Shown here: positions 15,070 through 25,200 of the stretch, one piece after another
How positions within the stretch are numbered: position 1 is the first letter of the stretch
How the letters are laid out: the number at the start of each line of letters is the position of its first letter
Assembly (NCBI RefSeq): GCF_040215105.1
Contig: NZ_CP157875.1
Coordinates: 3,029,501-3,093,500, forward strand
DNA from: Aeromonas veronii
GTDB lineage: Bacteria; Pseudomonadota; Gammaproteobacteria; Enterobacterales; Aeromonadaceae
Direction: 5' to 3'
Length of the DNA stretch: 64,000 nt
Notes under the pieces: model-generated
The model's input: only the letters and a program-made list of their open reading frames with translations
Database searches by the model: none
What the model was told of the DNA's origin: nothing
Program-made: the position numbers and the translations under genes

Positions 15070-17168
15070 TGCTGGATCCGGCCGATCTCCCCCTGCCGAG
15101 CCTGCGCGACGATCTGCGCCTCTGCCCGGCCGACAGCACCGCCACCGGGGAGCCCGCCTGGCTCATCCAGGACACCGTCATCAACCGCTTCTATCGCATC
15201 GGCTGGTTCGAATTCGAGTGTCTGGTTCGCTGGGCCGGACAGACGCCCCGCAGCCTGCAACAGCAGCTGCAAAACGAGACATCCCTGCACCCGGAAGCCG
15301 AGCAGATCCTCGCCCTCTGCCAGTTTCTCGAGCGCCATCAGTTGCTGCGCCCAAGTCCCCAGGCCGTGGAGCGGTTGCGTCAGGGCAGTGAAGGCCGGGC
15401 ATGGCTGAAGGGCAACTGGTGGCTGCATCACTACCTCTTCTTTCGCATTCCCCTGCTGCGTCCCCAGGCCCTGCTGCAGCGCCTGGCCACACACCTTGGC
15501 TGGCTGTTTTCTCCCATCACCGCCTGGCTGGTCATCCTCGCCAGCCTACTCGGCGTCATGCTGGCACTGCAGCAATGGGATGCCTTTACCCACGCCCTGG
15601 TGGAATCTTTCTCCCTGGATGGACTGCTGAGCTTCGCCATCGCCCTGATCCTGGCCAAGACGTTGCACGAGCTTGGCCATGCGCTGGTCGCTACCCGGCT
15701 GGGGGTGCGGGTGGCCCACATGGGCATCGCCTTCGTGGTGCTCTGGCCCATGCTCTACACGGATACCAGCGAGAGCTGGAAGCTGACCCGCCCCAGACAG
15801 CGGCTCGCCATCGCCAGCGCCGGGATCCTGACCGAGCTATCCCTCGCAGGTCTTGCCACCCTCGGCTGGGCACTGTGCGATGACGGCCCCTTGCGCAACG
15901 GCTTGCTCTACCTCGCCACCACCAGCTGGATCCTCTCGCTTGCGCTCAACGCCAGCCCTTTCATGCGTTTCGACGGCTACTTCATCCTCTCGGATCTGCT
16001 CAATTTTCCGAACCTGCACGAGCGTGCCTCGGCGCTGGCCAGGGTGGCACTGCGCCGTCGCCTGCTCGGACTGCAGGAGCCCTGGCCCGAGCCATTCCCG
16101 CCACGGCAGCGACGGGCACTCATCGCCTTTGCCATCGCCACCTGGTGCTACCGCCTGGTGCTCTTCCTCGGCATCGCCATCGCCGTCTATTTCCTGTTCT
16201 TCAAGCTGCTCGGGATCTTCCTCTTCATGGTCGAAATCACCTGGTTTATCGTGCTGCCAGTCTGGCGTGAGCTCAGGCACTGGTGGCAGGCTCGCACCAG
16301 CGTGACCCGCCCCCGTCGCCTCGGGCTGGGGCTGGTCCTCATCAGCCTGTTTGTCTTGCTGGCCCTGCCCTGGCACAGCCAGATCAAGGGTGTCGGGGTT
16401 GCCCGGGCCGAGCGTCAGCTGCTGGTGTTCACCCCCTTTCCTGCCCGCCTGGAGAGCCTGCACGCCCCAGGGCCGGTGAAGGCTGGCGATGCCCTGTTGC
16501 AACTGGTGGACCCCGATCTCGACTGGAAGGTGCAGGGCAATACCCAGAGCATCCAGACCTATGGCGCCCGCCTTGGGGGCATGCTGGACGATCCTTTCGG
16601 CCTGAGTGAGCAGATAGCGACCCAGGAGCGGCTCCGGGTGCAATACCGGGAGGCCAACGCCACCCGGGCCGAAATAGAGAGGCTACGCCTCGCGGCCCCC
16701 TTCGACGGACTCTGGCTGGATGTGGATCCCGAGCAGCGCCCGGGCCAGTGGCTCAACAGCCAGCATCCGGTCGGGATCCTGATAGACCCGAGCCAGTGGC
16801 AGCTCGATGCCTATGTGGCGGCGGACGACATGGGACGGCTGCGAGTGGGGGATCCGGTGCGTTTCTACCCGGATGGCACCGCCAGCCCGCTCACCGGCAC
16901 CCTCATCAGCCTCGGCACCACCCGGGTGGGCAAACTCAAGCACCCCATGCTCGGCTCCCGCTTCGGCGGCCCCATCCCCACCAGTACGCAGGGAGAGGAT
17001 CTGCAACCCATACACCCGCTTTTCCTGGTGCAGGTTCGCCTAGACCAGGCTCCCGCTAATCTGCGGGAGACCCGGGGCAAGCTGGTATTGGAGGGGGAGA
17101 AACGCAGTCTGTTGGGGGAAGGGCTGACCCAGCTGCTGGCCGCGTTACTGCGCGAGAGCGGCTTCTAG
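15069..17168 (+). CDS. M50 site-2-protease-like membrane protein fused to HlyD-like domain
   Basis: 699 aa. Residues 1-120 are cytosolic and resemble a PqqD-like or winged-helix region. Several transmembrane helices follow. The zinc motif HELGH is at about 200-204, and a second metal-ligand motif, NASPFMRFDGY, is near 294-304 (Asp302), so the M50 active-site residues are all present. After about residue 430 come a last membrane helix and an HlyD-like periplasmic region (FTPFPARLESLHAPGPVKAG, AAPFDGLWLDV). The gene overlaps the previous stop (TGATG). M50-HlyD proteins are known in peptide maturation and export contexts. Here it could process the cargo, act as the inner-membrane platform, or both; this is inference. 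Confidence 0.82.
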   Translation: MLDPADLPLPSLRDDLRLCPADSTATGEPAWLIQDTVINRFYRIGWFEFECLVRWAGQTPRSLQQQLQNETSLHPEAEQILALCQFLERHQLLRPSPQAVERLRQGSEGRAWLKGNWWLHHYLFFRIPLLRPQALLQRLATHLGWLFSPITAWLVILASLLGVMLALQQWDAFTHALVESFSLDGLLSFAIALILAKTLHELGHALVATRLGVRVAHMGIAFVVLWPMLYTDTSESWKLTRPRQRLAIASAGILTELSLAGLATLGWALCDDGPLRNGLLYLATTSWILSLALNASPFMRFDGYFILSDLLNFPNLHERASALARVALRRRLLGLQEPWPEPFPPRQRRALIAFAIATWCYRLVLFLGIAIAVYFLFFKLLGIFLFMVEITWFIVLPVWRELRHWWQARTSVTRPRRLGLGLVLISLFVLLALPWHSQIKGVGVARAERQLLVFTPFPARLESLHAPGPVKAGDALLQLVDPDLDWKVQGNTQSIQTYGARLGGMLDDPFGLSEQIATQERLRVQYREANATRAEIERLRLAAPFDGLWLDVDPEQRPGQWLNSQHPVGILIDPSQWQLDAYVAADDMGRLRVGDPVRFYPDGTASPLTGTLISLGTTRVGKLKHPMLGSRFGGPIPTSTQGEDLQPIHPLFLVQVRLDQAPANLRETRGKLVLEGEKRSLLGEGLTQLLAALLRESGF

Positions 17169-17182
17169 CGGGCAAACGGGCA

Positions 17183-17209
17183 TAAAAAAACCGGCCGCGA
17201 GGGCCGGTG
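17183..17209 (-). terminator. Rho-independent terminator, minus-strand orientation
   Basis: Stem ACCGGCC/GGCCGGT preceded on the plus strand by an A7 run, so the U-run lies on the minus strand. It would end the glk transcript about 155 bases past its stop codon. The long 3' UTR between them (17210-17364) holds no convincing ORF. Confidence 0.7.
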
Positions 17210-17364
17210 AAACAGTTCAGGCTTGTCAGGTGACAAACGCACCCAGCGGATGAAGACCGGTTTCAATTCCTTATGAAGCCCCGTCTTCTTGAGTACGTGT
17301 GATCACTCTACGCCCTGGTCACTGAACCAAGACTTAACCGCCATGACATCGTTTCCTTCGCCCC

Positions 17365-18333
17365 TCAGAGCCGGATCCCGAGAGACTGGCGCAGATAGGC
17401 GCCGGCGCCGAGCAGACCCGGCCCCTCATGAGTGATGAGGAAGACGGGAATATCCTTGAGATAGGGTTTGAAGCGCCCCTTGTCTTCGAACGCCACCCGA
17501 AAACCCGAGCCGATGAAGAACTCCTGGAAGCGTGGCACTATGCCACCGGCAATATAGACACCGCCGAAGGTGCCCATGTTGAGGGCCAGGTTGCCGGCAA
17601 AGCGCCCCATCAGCACGCAGAACAGGCTTAGGGTACGACGGCAGTCGAGGCAATCCCCGGCCAGAGCCCGCTCGGTAATGTCCTTGGGGGCGAAGGCCTG
17701 AGGCTCGCGGCCGTCAGACTTCACCAGGCCACGGTAGATGTTGACCAGACCGGGGCCCGACAGCAGCCGTTCCGCCGACACATGGCCGAGTTCGGCACGC
17801 ATCACCTGCAGCACGGCGTCCTCTTCTTCGCTGTTGGCGGCGAAGTCCACGTGACCGCCCTCCCCCGGCAGGCTGAGCCACTGCTCGCCGGCCTGCACCA
17901 GATGGGCGACCCCGAGGCCGGTGCCAGCGCCATAGATGGCGACGGGCTTGCCCGCCACGGGAGCATCACCACCGAGCTGGATCCTGTCCCCTTCCCCCAG
18001 TACGGGGACGGCCATGGAGACGGCGGTAAAATCGTTGATGACCTGCAATTCGGCCAGACCCAGGTTGGCCTGCATCTCGCTAATGGAGAATTCCCAGGTG
18101 TGGTTGGTCATGGCGACCCAGTCGCCGTTGATGGGACAGGCGATGGCGATGCAGGCCTCGCTCACCCTGACCTCATGCTCTTCCAGATAGAGGCGGATCA
18201 CCGCCTCCAGGCTGGGATGGGCCAGGCCGGAGTAAGTCTTGGCCTTGGAAATCGCGCCGGTGGCCAGCTCACAGAGGGCCAACCGAGCATTGGTGCCGCC
18301 GACGTCGCCGACCAGCGCATGGGTATGCTGCAT
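17365..18333 (-). CDS. glk: Glucokinase
   Basis: A 322-aa enzyme that phosphorylates glucose to glucose-6-phosphate with ATP in the cytosol. The N-terminal phosphate-binding motif [14 protein letters not shown] (about 6-20), the central [12 protein letters not shown] and the [10 protein letters not shown] segment match the bacterial Glk family (ROK-unrelated, E. coli-type). The start at 18333 ([10 protein letters not shown]) follows an AAGGAG site; seven upstream in-frame codons are unlikely to be used. It is divergent from hexR, whose product in related bacteria controls glk, edd-eda, zwf and pyk. It fits a carbon-control block with hexR and pykA. Confidence 0.93.
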   Translation of the reverse strand: MQHTHALVGDVGGTNARLALCELATGAISKAKTYSGLAHPSLEAVIRLYLEEHEVRVSEACIAIACPINGDWVAMTNHTWEFSISEMQANLGLAELQVINDFTAVSMAVPVLGEGDRIQLGGDAPVAGKPVAIYGAGTGLGVAHLVQAGEQWLSLPGEGGHVDFAANSEEEDAVLQVMRAELGHVSAERLLSGPGLVNIYRGLVKSDGREPQAFAPKDITERALAGDCLDCRRTLSLFCVLMGRFAGNLALNMGTFGGVYIAGGIVPRFQEFFIGSGFRVAFEDKGRFKPYLKDIPVFLITHEGPGLLGAGAYLRQSLGIRL

Positions 18334-18681
18334 AACAAACTCCTTCGTTACCAACTCGGGGCGGCCCTTACCGTCCCGATCTTATTATTTGGCAAGGATT
18401 CTACCCGAGCGCACCCCGCGACAGAGGGTTTGTTGAACGCAACTGTGCGCCCGCTCACAGTGTTGTTGCTTTGCAACATCTGTAAGCGTTTTCACCGCCA
18501 AAATGGAAGTTTGTAACCTAAATGACGAAATAATTAGACATGAGTCATACTTTACGGGGACGAGGTTAGTTTGGATAAGAGCTTGTCTTGTATAGTCCTC
18601 GAGTCAATTAGAAACACGCTAAATTGTGAACTTAGTGCAAAGACACTTGAAGCTAAATTACAAAAATGCCTGGTGGTAATG
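18334..18681. promoter_or_regulatory. glk-hexR divergent intergenic region with HexR-box-like site
   Basis: 348 bases without a gene. A HexR-box-like sequence TGAAGCTAAATTACA at 18648-18662 matches 12 of 15 positions of the palindrome TGTAATTAAATTACA as I recall it, and ends 19 bases before the hexR start. This suggests autoregulation. A plus-strand ORF extension upstream of hexR from 18571 runs through this site and is probably not coding. Confidence 0.45.
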
Positions 18682-19536
18682 ATGAATACCCTCGATAAAA
18701 TTACGAACAATCTGGAAAGTTTCAGTAAATCAGAGCGTAAGGTGGCTGAAGTGATCCTGGCGTCCCCCCAGACAGCCATTCACTCCAGCATTGCCACCCT
18801 CGCCAAAATGGCCGACGTCAGCGAACCCACCGTCAATCGCTTCTGTCGCCGCCTCGATACCAAGGGTTTCCCGGACTTCAAGCTGCACCTGGCCCAGAGC
18901 CTGGCCAACGGCACTCCCTATGTGAACCGCCACGTGGAAGCGGAAGACGGCCCCGATACCTATACCGCCAAGATCTTCGAGTCCACCATGGCCTGCCTGG
19001 ATGCTGCCAAGAACAGCCTGGATATCTCCGCCATCAATCGCTGCGTCGACATCCTGACCCAGTCCAAGAAGATCAGCTTCTTCGGCTTGGGCGCCTCCTC
19101 CGCCGTGGCCCGCGATGCCCAGAACAAGTTCTTCCGCTTCAACATTCCGGTGGTGAGTTTCGACGACATCGTGATGATGCGCATGAGCTGCATCAACAGC
19201 AGTGAAGGGGACGTGGTGGTGTTGATTTCCCACACCGGCCGCACCAAGGCGCTGGTGGAAATTGCCGCGCTGGCCCGTGAAAACGATGCCACCGTGATCG
19301 GCATGACCGCCAAGGATTCCCCCCTGGCCCGCGAGTGCAACCTGGTGCTCTCCATGGACGTGCCGGAAGACACCGATGTCTACATGCCGATGGCCTCCCG
19401 CATTGCCCAGCTGGCACTGGTGGACGTACTGGCAACCGGTTTTACCCTGCGCCGTGGCATGAAATTTCGCGAAAACCTGAAGAAAGTCAAAGAAGGTTTG
19501 CGCGAATCCCGCTTTGATACCCCCCATACTTCCTGA
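18682..19536 (+). CDS. hexR: HexR, RpiR-family regulator of central carbon metabolism
   Basis: 284 aa. The N-terminal RpiR-type helix-turn-helix (LAKMADVSEPTVNRFCRRL, about 43-61) is followed by a SIS sugar-phosphate-binding domain (GLGASSAVARDAQNKF, VVVLISHTGRTKAL). HexR represses glycolytic and Entner-Doudoroff genes and is relieved by KDPG. The start is set at MNTLDKI because E. coli HexR begins MNMLEKI; a 37-codon upstream extension looks non-coding. It lies between divergent glk and downstream pykA, both known HexR targets in related bacteria. Confidence 0.93.
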   Translation: MNTLDKITNNLESFSKSERKVAEVILASPQTAIHSSIATLAKMADVSEPTVNRFCRRLDTKGFPDFKLHLAQSLANGTPYVNRHVEAEDGPDTYTAKIFESTMACLDAAKNSLDISAINRCVDILTQSKKISFFGLGASSAVARDAQNKFFRFNIPVVSFDDIVMMRMSCINSSEGDVVVLISHTGRTKALVEIAALARENDATVIGMTAKDSPLARECNLVLSMDVPEDTDVYMPMASRIAQLALVDVLATGFTLRRGMKFRENLKKVKEGLRESRFDTPHTS

Positions 19537-19589
19537 AGGCTCGGGGGGCCATCCCCCGGCTGTCTATGCCAACTCGCTTGGTGTAGTAT

Positions 19590-19604
19590 CGTAATTTAAT
19601 AACA
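19590..19604. promoter_or_regulatory. Possible HexR box upstream of pykA
   Basis: CGTAATTTAATAACA matches the palindrome TGTAATTAAATTACA at 12 of 15 positions and lies about 96 bases before the pykA start. HexR is known to control pyk genes in gammaproteobacteria. Not tested by any matrix search. Confidence 0.4.
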
Positions 19605-19699
19605 TAAGGCCACTCAGAGTGGTCTGCAGGCGGGCGCCAACGCTATTCGCTTGACGGGGCAGTATTTCAAGTCATATCAACTTCACATTGGAGTATTTC

Positions 19700-21139
19700 A
19701 TGCCAAGACGTACCAAGATTGTAACCACACTGGGTCCGGCTACCGACCGCGACGGCATCCTCGAGGGGATCATCCGCGCCGGTGCCGACATGGTGCGGAT
19801 GAACTTCTCTCACGGCACTCCTGAAGATCATATCCAGCGCGCCAACCAGGTGCGTGAAATCGCCGCCAAGCTCGGCCGCCACGTCGCCATCATGGGCGAT
19901 CTGCAAGGCCCCAAGATCCGCGTATCCACCTTCAAGGATGGCAAGATCTACCTCGCCATCGGTGACAAGTTCGTGCTCGACGCCGCTCTCGGCAAGGGGG
20001 AAGGCTGCCAGGAACAGGTCGGTATCGACTACAAGAGCCTGCCAGGGGACGTGGTGCCCGGCGATATCCTGCTGCTGGATGACGGTCGCGTGCAGCTCAA
20101 AGTCGAACAGGTGGAAGGCACCCGCATCTATACCAGCGTCACCGTGGCGGGCCCCCTCTCCAACAACAAGGGCATCAACAAGAAAGGCGGCGGCCTCTCC
20201 GCACCGGCCCTGACCGAGAAAGACAAGGAAGACATCAAGACCGCCGCCCGCATGGACGTGGACTATCTGGCCGTCTCCTTCCCCCGCAACGGGGATGACC
20301 TGCGTTACGCCCGCGAACTGGCCCGCGAGGCTGGCTCCAATGCCAAGATCGTGGCCAAGGTCGAGCGCGCCGAAACCGTCGCCAGCGATGAAGCCATGGA
20401 AGACATCATCCTCGGCTCCGATGCCGTCATGGTGGCCCGTGGGGATCTGGGCGTCGAGATCGGCGATCCCGAGCTGGTCGGTGTGCAGAAGAAGCTCATT
20501 CGCCACTCCCGTCGCCTCAACCGCGTGGTCATCACCGCGACCCAGATGATGGAGTCCATGATCAACGCGCCGCTGCCGACCCGCGCCGAGGTGATGGACG
20601 TGGCCAACGCCGTGCTGGACGGTACCGATGCGGTGATGCTCTCCGCCGAGACCGCAGCCGGTCAGTTCCCCATCGAGACCGTCACCTCCATGGCCAGCGT
20701 CTGCGTGGGGGCCGAGAAGCACCCGAGCCTGAACGTCTCCAACCACCGCATGAGCTACACCTTCACCTCGGTGGAAGAAGCGGTAGCCATGTCCACCATG
20801 TATGCCGCCAACCACCTGGAAGGGGTCAAGGCGATCGTGGCACTGACCGAGTCCGGCACCACCCCGCTGCTGATGTCCCGCATCAGCTCCGGCCTGCCCA
20901 TCTTCGCCATGTCTCCCCACAACAAGACTCTCTCCTGGGCCAACCTGTACCGCGGCGTGACCCCGGTGCTGTTCGACGGTGACGAGAGCAAGCCGGTGTA
21001 CGAGGTGTGCCGCGAGGCACTGGACGTACTCAAGGCAAAGGGCCTGGTCCAGAGTGGCGACATGGTGCTGTTGACCCATGGCGACAAGATGGAAACCGTG
21101 GGCAGTACCAATACCTGCAAGGTGATGATGGTCGAGTAA
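19700..21139 (+). CDS. pykA: Pyruvate kinase (PykA type)
   Basis: 479 aa, converting phosphoenolpyruvate and ADP to pyruvate and ATP. It opens [15 protein letters not shown] and contains [15 protein letters not shown], the active-site region [18 protein letters not shown] and [12 protein letters not shown], then the C-terminal allosteric domain. The [15 protein letters not shown] start is typical of PykA (AMP and sugar-phosphate activated) rather than PykF. ATG 19700 follows TTGGAG; four upstream codons are unlikely. A HexR-like site lies upstream and a strong terminator downstream. Confidence 0.95.
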   Translation: MPRRTKIVTTLGPATDRDGILEGIIRAGADMVRMNFSHGTPEDHIQRANQVREIAAKLGRHVAIMGDLQGPKIRVSTFKDGKIYLAIGDKFVLDAALGKGEGCQEQVGIDYKSLPGDVVPGDILLLDDGRVQLKVEQVEGTRIYTSVTVAGPLSNNKGINKKGGGLSAPALTEKDKEDIKTAARMDVDYLAVSFPRNGDDLRYARELAREAGSNAKIVAKVERAETVASDEAMEDIILGSDAVMVARGDLGVEIGDPELVGVQKKLIRHSRRLNRVVITATQMMESMINAPLPTRAEVMDVANAVLDGTDAVMLSAETAAGQFPIETVTSMASVCVGAEKHPSLNVSNHRMSYTFTSVEEAVAMSTMYAANHLEGVKAIVALTESGTTPLLMSRISSGLPIFAMSPHNKTLSWANLYRGVTPVLFDGDESKPVYEVCREALDVLKAKGLVQSGDMVLLTHGDKMETVGSTNTCKVMMVE

Positions 21140-21156
21140 TTCCCCATCACAGCTCG

Positions 21157-21187
21157 TAAAAACGGCTCCCTCGGGAGCCGTTTTTTT
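21157..21187 (+). terminator. Terminator after pykA (likely shared with the convergent RND operon)
   Basis: Stem AACGGCTCC/GGAGCCGTT with loop CTCG and T7 on the plus strand, with an A5 run on the other side. It can act in both directions between convergent pykA and the RND adaptor gene. Confidence 0.85.
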
Positions 21188-21204
21188 ATGCCTCACCGCC
21201 CATC

Positions 21205-22239
21205 TCAGCCACGAAACAGCTCCACCTTGTCCCCATCCTGCAGGCTGCCGGCGCCACGCACCACGACCTGGTCTCCCTGCTTGAGGGCCCCGCTCACCGC
21301 CACCTGATCGCTGTCACCGAACAATACGGTCACGGGGACTCTGCTGACTGTCAGTGCATCCCCAGTCTGTTTGACCTGATAGACCACGCTCCCCTCGGTA
21401 TTAAGCACCAGTGCATCTCTTGGCAGCAGCATGGTCTGCTGCTGGCCCAGCGGCAGAGCCACCCGTACCGGCGAGCCGATGATGAAATGACCGGCGTCGG
21501 GTTTAAGCCGCAGCTCGATGAGGCGGGACTTGGGATCCGCGCTCGCCGCCCGCTGGTAATAAACACCGTGACCGCTGAGCTGTTCCCCCTCGATCCGCAA
21601 CTTGGCTCCGTCTCCCAGTTGCTGGGCCCAGACGATGGGCGCCCGCAACCGAATGTCCGGCACATCCGGATTGACCAGCTCCAGCGCCTTCTCCCCCGCG
21701 TCCACGTGCTCCCCTGGCTGGATGAAGTGATCGTTCACCACCCCGTCGAAGGGGGCGAAGATGTGGGTCCTGCGCAGCTGCTCCTCGATTTGACGCACCT
21801 GTACCCCCGCCAGTCGCTCCGCCAGGGCCGCCTGTTCCACGTCATAGCGCGCCTTGTCGTACTGGCTCTGGGAGGCGCTCTTCTGCTGGTGCAACCGCTC
21901 GAGGCGCTGGAACTCCGCCTTGGCGAAGTTCAGGTTGCTCTGCTCCTTGACCTGCTCGGCCTGGGACTGCTCGAGCGACAGCCGCAGCGCGGCCCCGTCG
22001 AGGCGCAGCAGCTCGTCCCCCGCCTTGACCCGACTGCCGAACTCCGCAATCCACTCAACCCGGCCACTCACCTCGGCGCTCAGCGCCGCCTGCTGACGAC
22101 TTGCCACCGTGCCGCTGACCCAGATGCTGGCGCCCGCCTCCCCCTGGGTCACGCTGGCCAGGGTCACCATCTTGGCCTGAACCGGCAGGCCGAGACCGAG
22201 GGCCGTGACCAGCATCATCCTTGTCATCATTCGTTTCAT
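21205..22239 (-). CDS. RND efflux periplasmic adaptor (membrane fusion protein)
   Basis: 344 aa with an N-terminal signal region (about 1-22, ending PVQA). The lipoyl halves LSAEVSGRVEWIAEFGSRVKAG and IFAPFDGVVNDHFIQPG flank a coiled-coil hairpin (about 90-145), then come beta-barrel and membrane-proximal domains, as in AcrA/MexA-type adaptors. It lies 14 bases upstream of the pump gene in the same direction. It would link the RND pump to a TolC-type channel; none is encoded next to it. Substrate unknown. Confidence 0.88.
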   Translation of the reverse strand: MKRMMTRMMLVTALGLGLPVQAKMVTLASVTQGEAGASIWVSGTVASRQQAALSAEVSGRVEWIAEFGSRVKAGDELLRLDGAALRLSLEQSQAEQVKEQSNLNFAKAEFQRLERLHQQKSASQSQYDKARYDVEQAALAERLAGVQVRQIEEQLRRTHIFAPFDGVVNDHFIQPGEHVDAGEKALELVNPDVPDIRLRAPIVWAQQLGDGAKLRIEGEQLSGHGVYYQRAASADPKSRLIELRLKPDAGHFIIGSPVRVALPLGQQQTMLLPRDALVLNTEGSVVYQVKQTGDALTVSRVPVTVLFGDSDQVAVSGALKQGDQVVVRGAGSLQDGDKVELFRG

Positions 22240-22253
22240 CTTGGGTTCCTTCC

Positions 22254-25200
22254 TCAGGCTCGCTGCCGAATGGGCTGCGGCACGTCGACCCGCTCACCCA
22301 GCCGCAAGAAGGCGGGGAGCAGGATCAGGGTAAACAGGGTGCTGCAACTCATGCCGCCGACGATGACGGTAGCCAGCCCCCGATAGATCTCGCTGCCCTC
22401 GCTCGGGCTCAGCATCAGGGGCAACATGCCGAAGATGCTGGTCAGGCTGGTCATGGCGATGGGACGCATCCGGCTTTGCAGCGCATCGGCCACCGCGGCG
22501 GGCCGGCTCATGCCCTCCCGCTCGGCCGTACGGGTCTGATGCACCAGCAGGATGGCGTTGTTGACCACCAGTCCCAGCAGGATGACGAAGCCGATGATGG
22601 TCAAGAGATCCATCGGCAGCGGCACCAGCAAGCCGCTCAGGCGCAGCGCCAGCACGCCGCCAACCGCCGCCAGAGGCAGGGTCAGCAGCACCAGGATGGC
22701 ATCTTTCAACGAGGCGAAGACGCCCCACAGCAGGATGAGCAGGATCAGCACCGCAAACAGGAAGATGCTGCCGAGGTTGTCCAGTGCCTGTTGCAGGCTG
22801 TCGGCATTGCCAGCCACCTGCAGCTCCCCGCCCGCAGGCAGGATTGGCCGGATGGCGGCGAAGCTCTTGCTCTGCAGGGTTTCCAGTACCTGCTCCATGC
22901 TCATGCCGTCCGGCGGGGTGATAAAGAGCTGGATGCTGCGCCGCCCGTCGGCCCGAAAGATGCTCTCCGGCCCCAGGTTGTGCTCCACCCGCAGCAATTC
23001 CCCCAGGGGCACGATACGCCCGGAGGGGGTCGCGAGCGGTACGGCTCTGAGCTCATCCGGATTGGCCGAGCTCTGGCCCATCAGCAGGATGTCCAGCCTG
23101 TCCTCCCCATCGAAATACTCGCCGACCCGCAGACCATCCCCGAAGGTCTGGATGATGGTAGGCATGGGGGTGCGATCCCAGCCCACTTCCGCCAACCGCC
23201 TGTCTTGCGGCACCAGCAGCAGCTCGGGGGCGGTGAAGTCGAGACCGGGATCGGGCCGTATCTGGGCCCCCGGCAGGTCTTTTTGTACGATGGCCATGCT
23301 CTCCCTGGCCGCCCGATAGAGCTCGGGCAAGGTGCCGCCCTGGACAAGCAACGAGATGCTGTTCTCGCTGTCAAAGCCGCCAAACAGGGAGCCCTGGCCG
23401 CCGAAGGCCCGGGTGTCCGGGATGTTGGCCAGCAGGTTGTCCATCAGCAGGCGCTCCAGCACCTTGATCTGGGCCTCGTCCTTGGGACGCACCCCGATCT
23501 GGGCGCCGCCCGGGTAGCGCAAGATGTAATAGTTCTTGAGGGCCGGCTCCTTCTCCCCCTTCATGTAGGGATCCAGCCTGGCAATGAGGGTATCGATCAC
23601 CTCTTCACGCTGAGCCTGGGGGTTGACCCCAGGGGTGAAGGTCATCCAGACGTCGATGGCGTCGCGCTTCACGTCCGGCAGGTAGTTCATCTTGGGCAGC
23701 AGCCACCAGCTCACCAGCATGGGCCCGCTCATCATCAGGAGGATGATGGTCCAACGCTGGCGGGAGGTGGATGTCCAGCGGATCACGTGGCGGGTGGTGC
23801 GCTGCCACAGGCTGTCATAAGGGTCAATCAGCCGCTCGCGCCCCATCCAACGCGCCGCCACCGCCGGCAGAACGGTCACCGCCACCAGCATGGAGACAGT
23901 GACGGCGCAGGCGATGGTGAGGGCGAGATCCGCAAACAGCTGTCCCTCCACGTCGTTGAGCAGCAGTACCGGCAGGAAGATGGCGACCGTGGTGAGGGTC
24001 GAGGCCACCAGCGCCGTCCACACTCGACTGGTTCCGTCCAGCGCCGCCTCCGCCTTGCTGATATCTCCCCGCTCGGTGCGGCGATAGATGCTCTCCAGCA
24101 CGACGATGGCCGCATCCAGCACCATGCCTACCGCGAAGGCGATGCCGGCCAGGGAGATGACGTTGAGGGTTCTGCCCATGATCTTGAGCAGACAGAAAGT
24201 GAGCATGATGCTGATGGGGATGGCGATCGCTATCATCAGGGTCGCCTTGAGCTGACGCAGGAAGACCCAGAGGATGGCGCAGGAGAGCAGGACCCCCAGC
24301 CCCAGGTTGGCGGTCACCATGCCCACCGCCCGGTTGATGTACAAGGAGGCGTCAAACGACTGTTCCATGTGCAAGCCGACCGGCTCCAGCACCTCCCGGT
24401 TGAGCTCGCCGACCTTGGCCTTGATCCCCTCCAGCGCCGCCAGCGCATTGGCCCCGCTCTCCTTGAAGATCTGGGCCGCGATGGCGGTGTTGCCGTTCTG
24501 GATGCGCAGCACCGGGTTATCCTCCCGGGCCAGCCGCACCTCGGCCACGTCCCGCAGGTAGATGGGCAGGCCATCGCGCCAGTCCACCACCTTGTCCCCC
24601 AGGGTCTCCACATCGTAGCGACCGGCGAAGCGCAACTTGTACTCCCAGCGACCGATATCGAGGGTGCCGGCAGACACATCCCAGTCCGTGCTGGCCCGGC
24701 TGGCGAGCACCGGGATCTCCACCCCGAGCTCGGCGGCGCGATAGGGGTCGAACCGCACCTGGATCTGGCGCTCGTTGATCCCCTCCACCTCCACGGTGGA
24801 CACTCCGGGGATCCGCTCCAGCTCCGGTTTGATCCGCGCCTCGATCAGCGCCTGATGATCGTCGATCAACCCCTTGGCGCCGGGCAGCTGCTGGATGAAG
24901 AAGAAGGTGAGGGTGTCGTTGCTGTTGTAGTTGTTGACGTAGGGGCCGTCGATCCTGTCCGGCAGACCGGAGACCCGGTTCAGCCGCGAGATCACATCGA
25001 GCTGGGCCCGCTGCATGTCGGTACCAAGCGCAAATGCCAGGTTGATCTCGGTGAAACCGGGGTAGCTGTTGCTGCCGATGCTTTTCAGCCCCTGCACCCC
25101 CTGCATCTCCTGCTCGATGGGGTCGGTGACCTCAGACTCCATCTCCTGAGGCGAGGCGGATCGCCAGCTCACCGAGATGTTGAGGTGGGGACGATCGATG

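Noticed and set aside
18571..18681. N-terminal extension of HexR
   Set aside because: HexR homologues start at the MNxLxKI position, and the extension runs through a likely HexR box.
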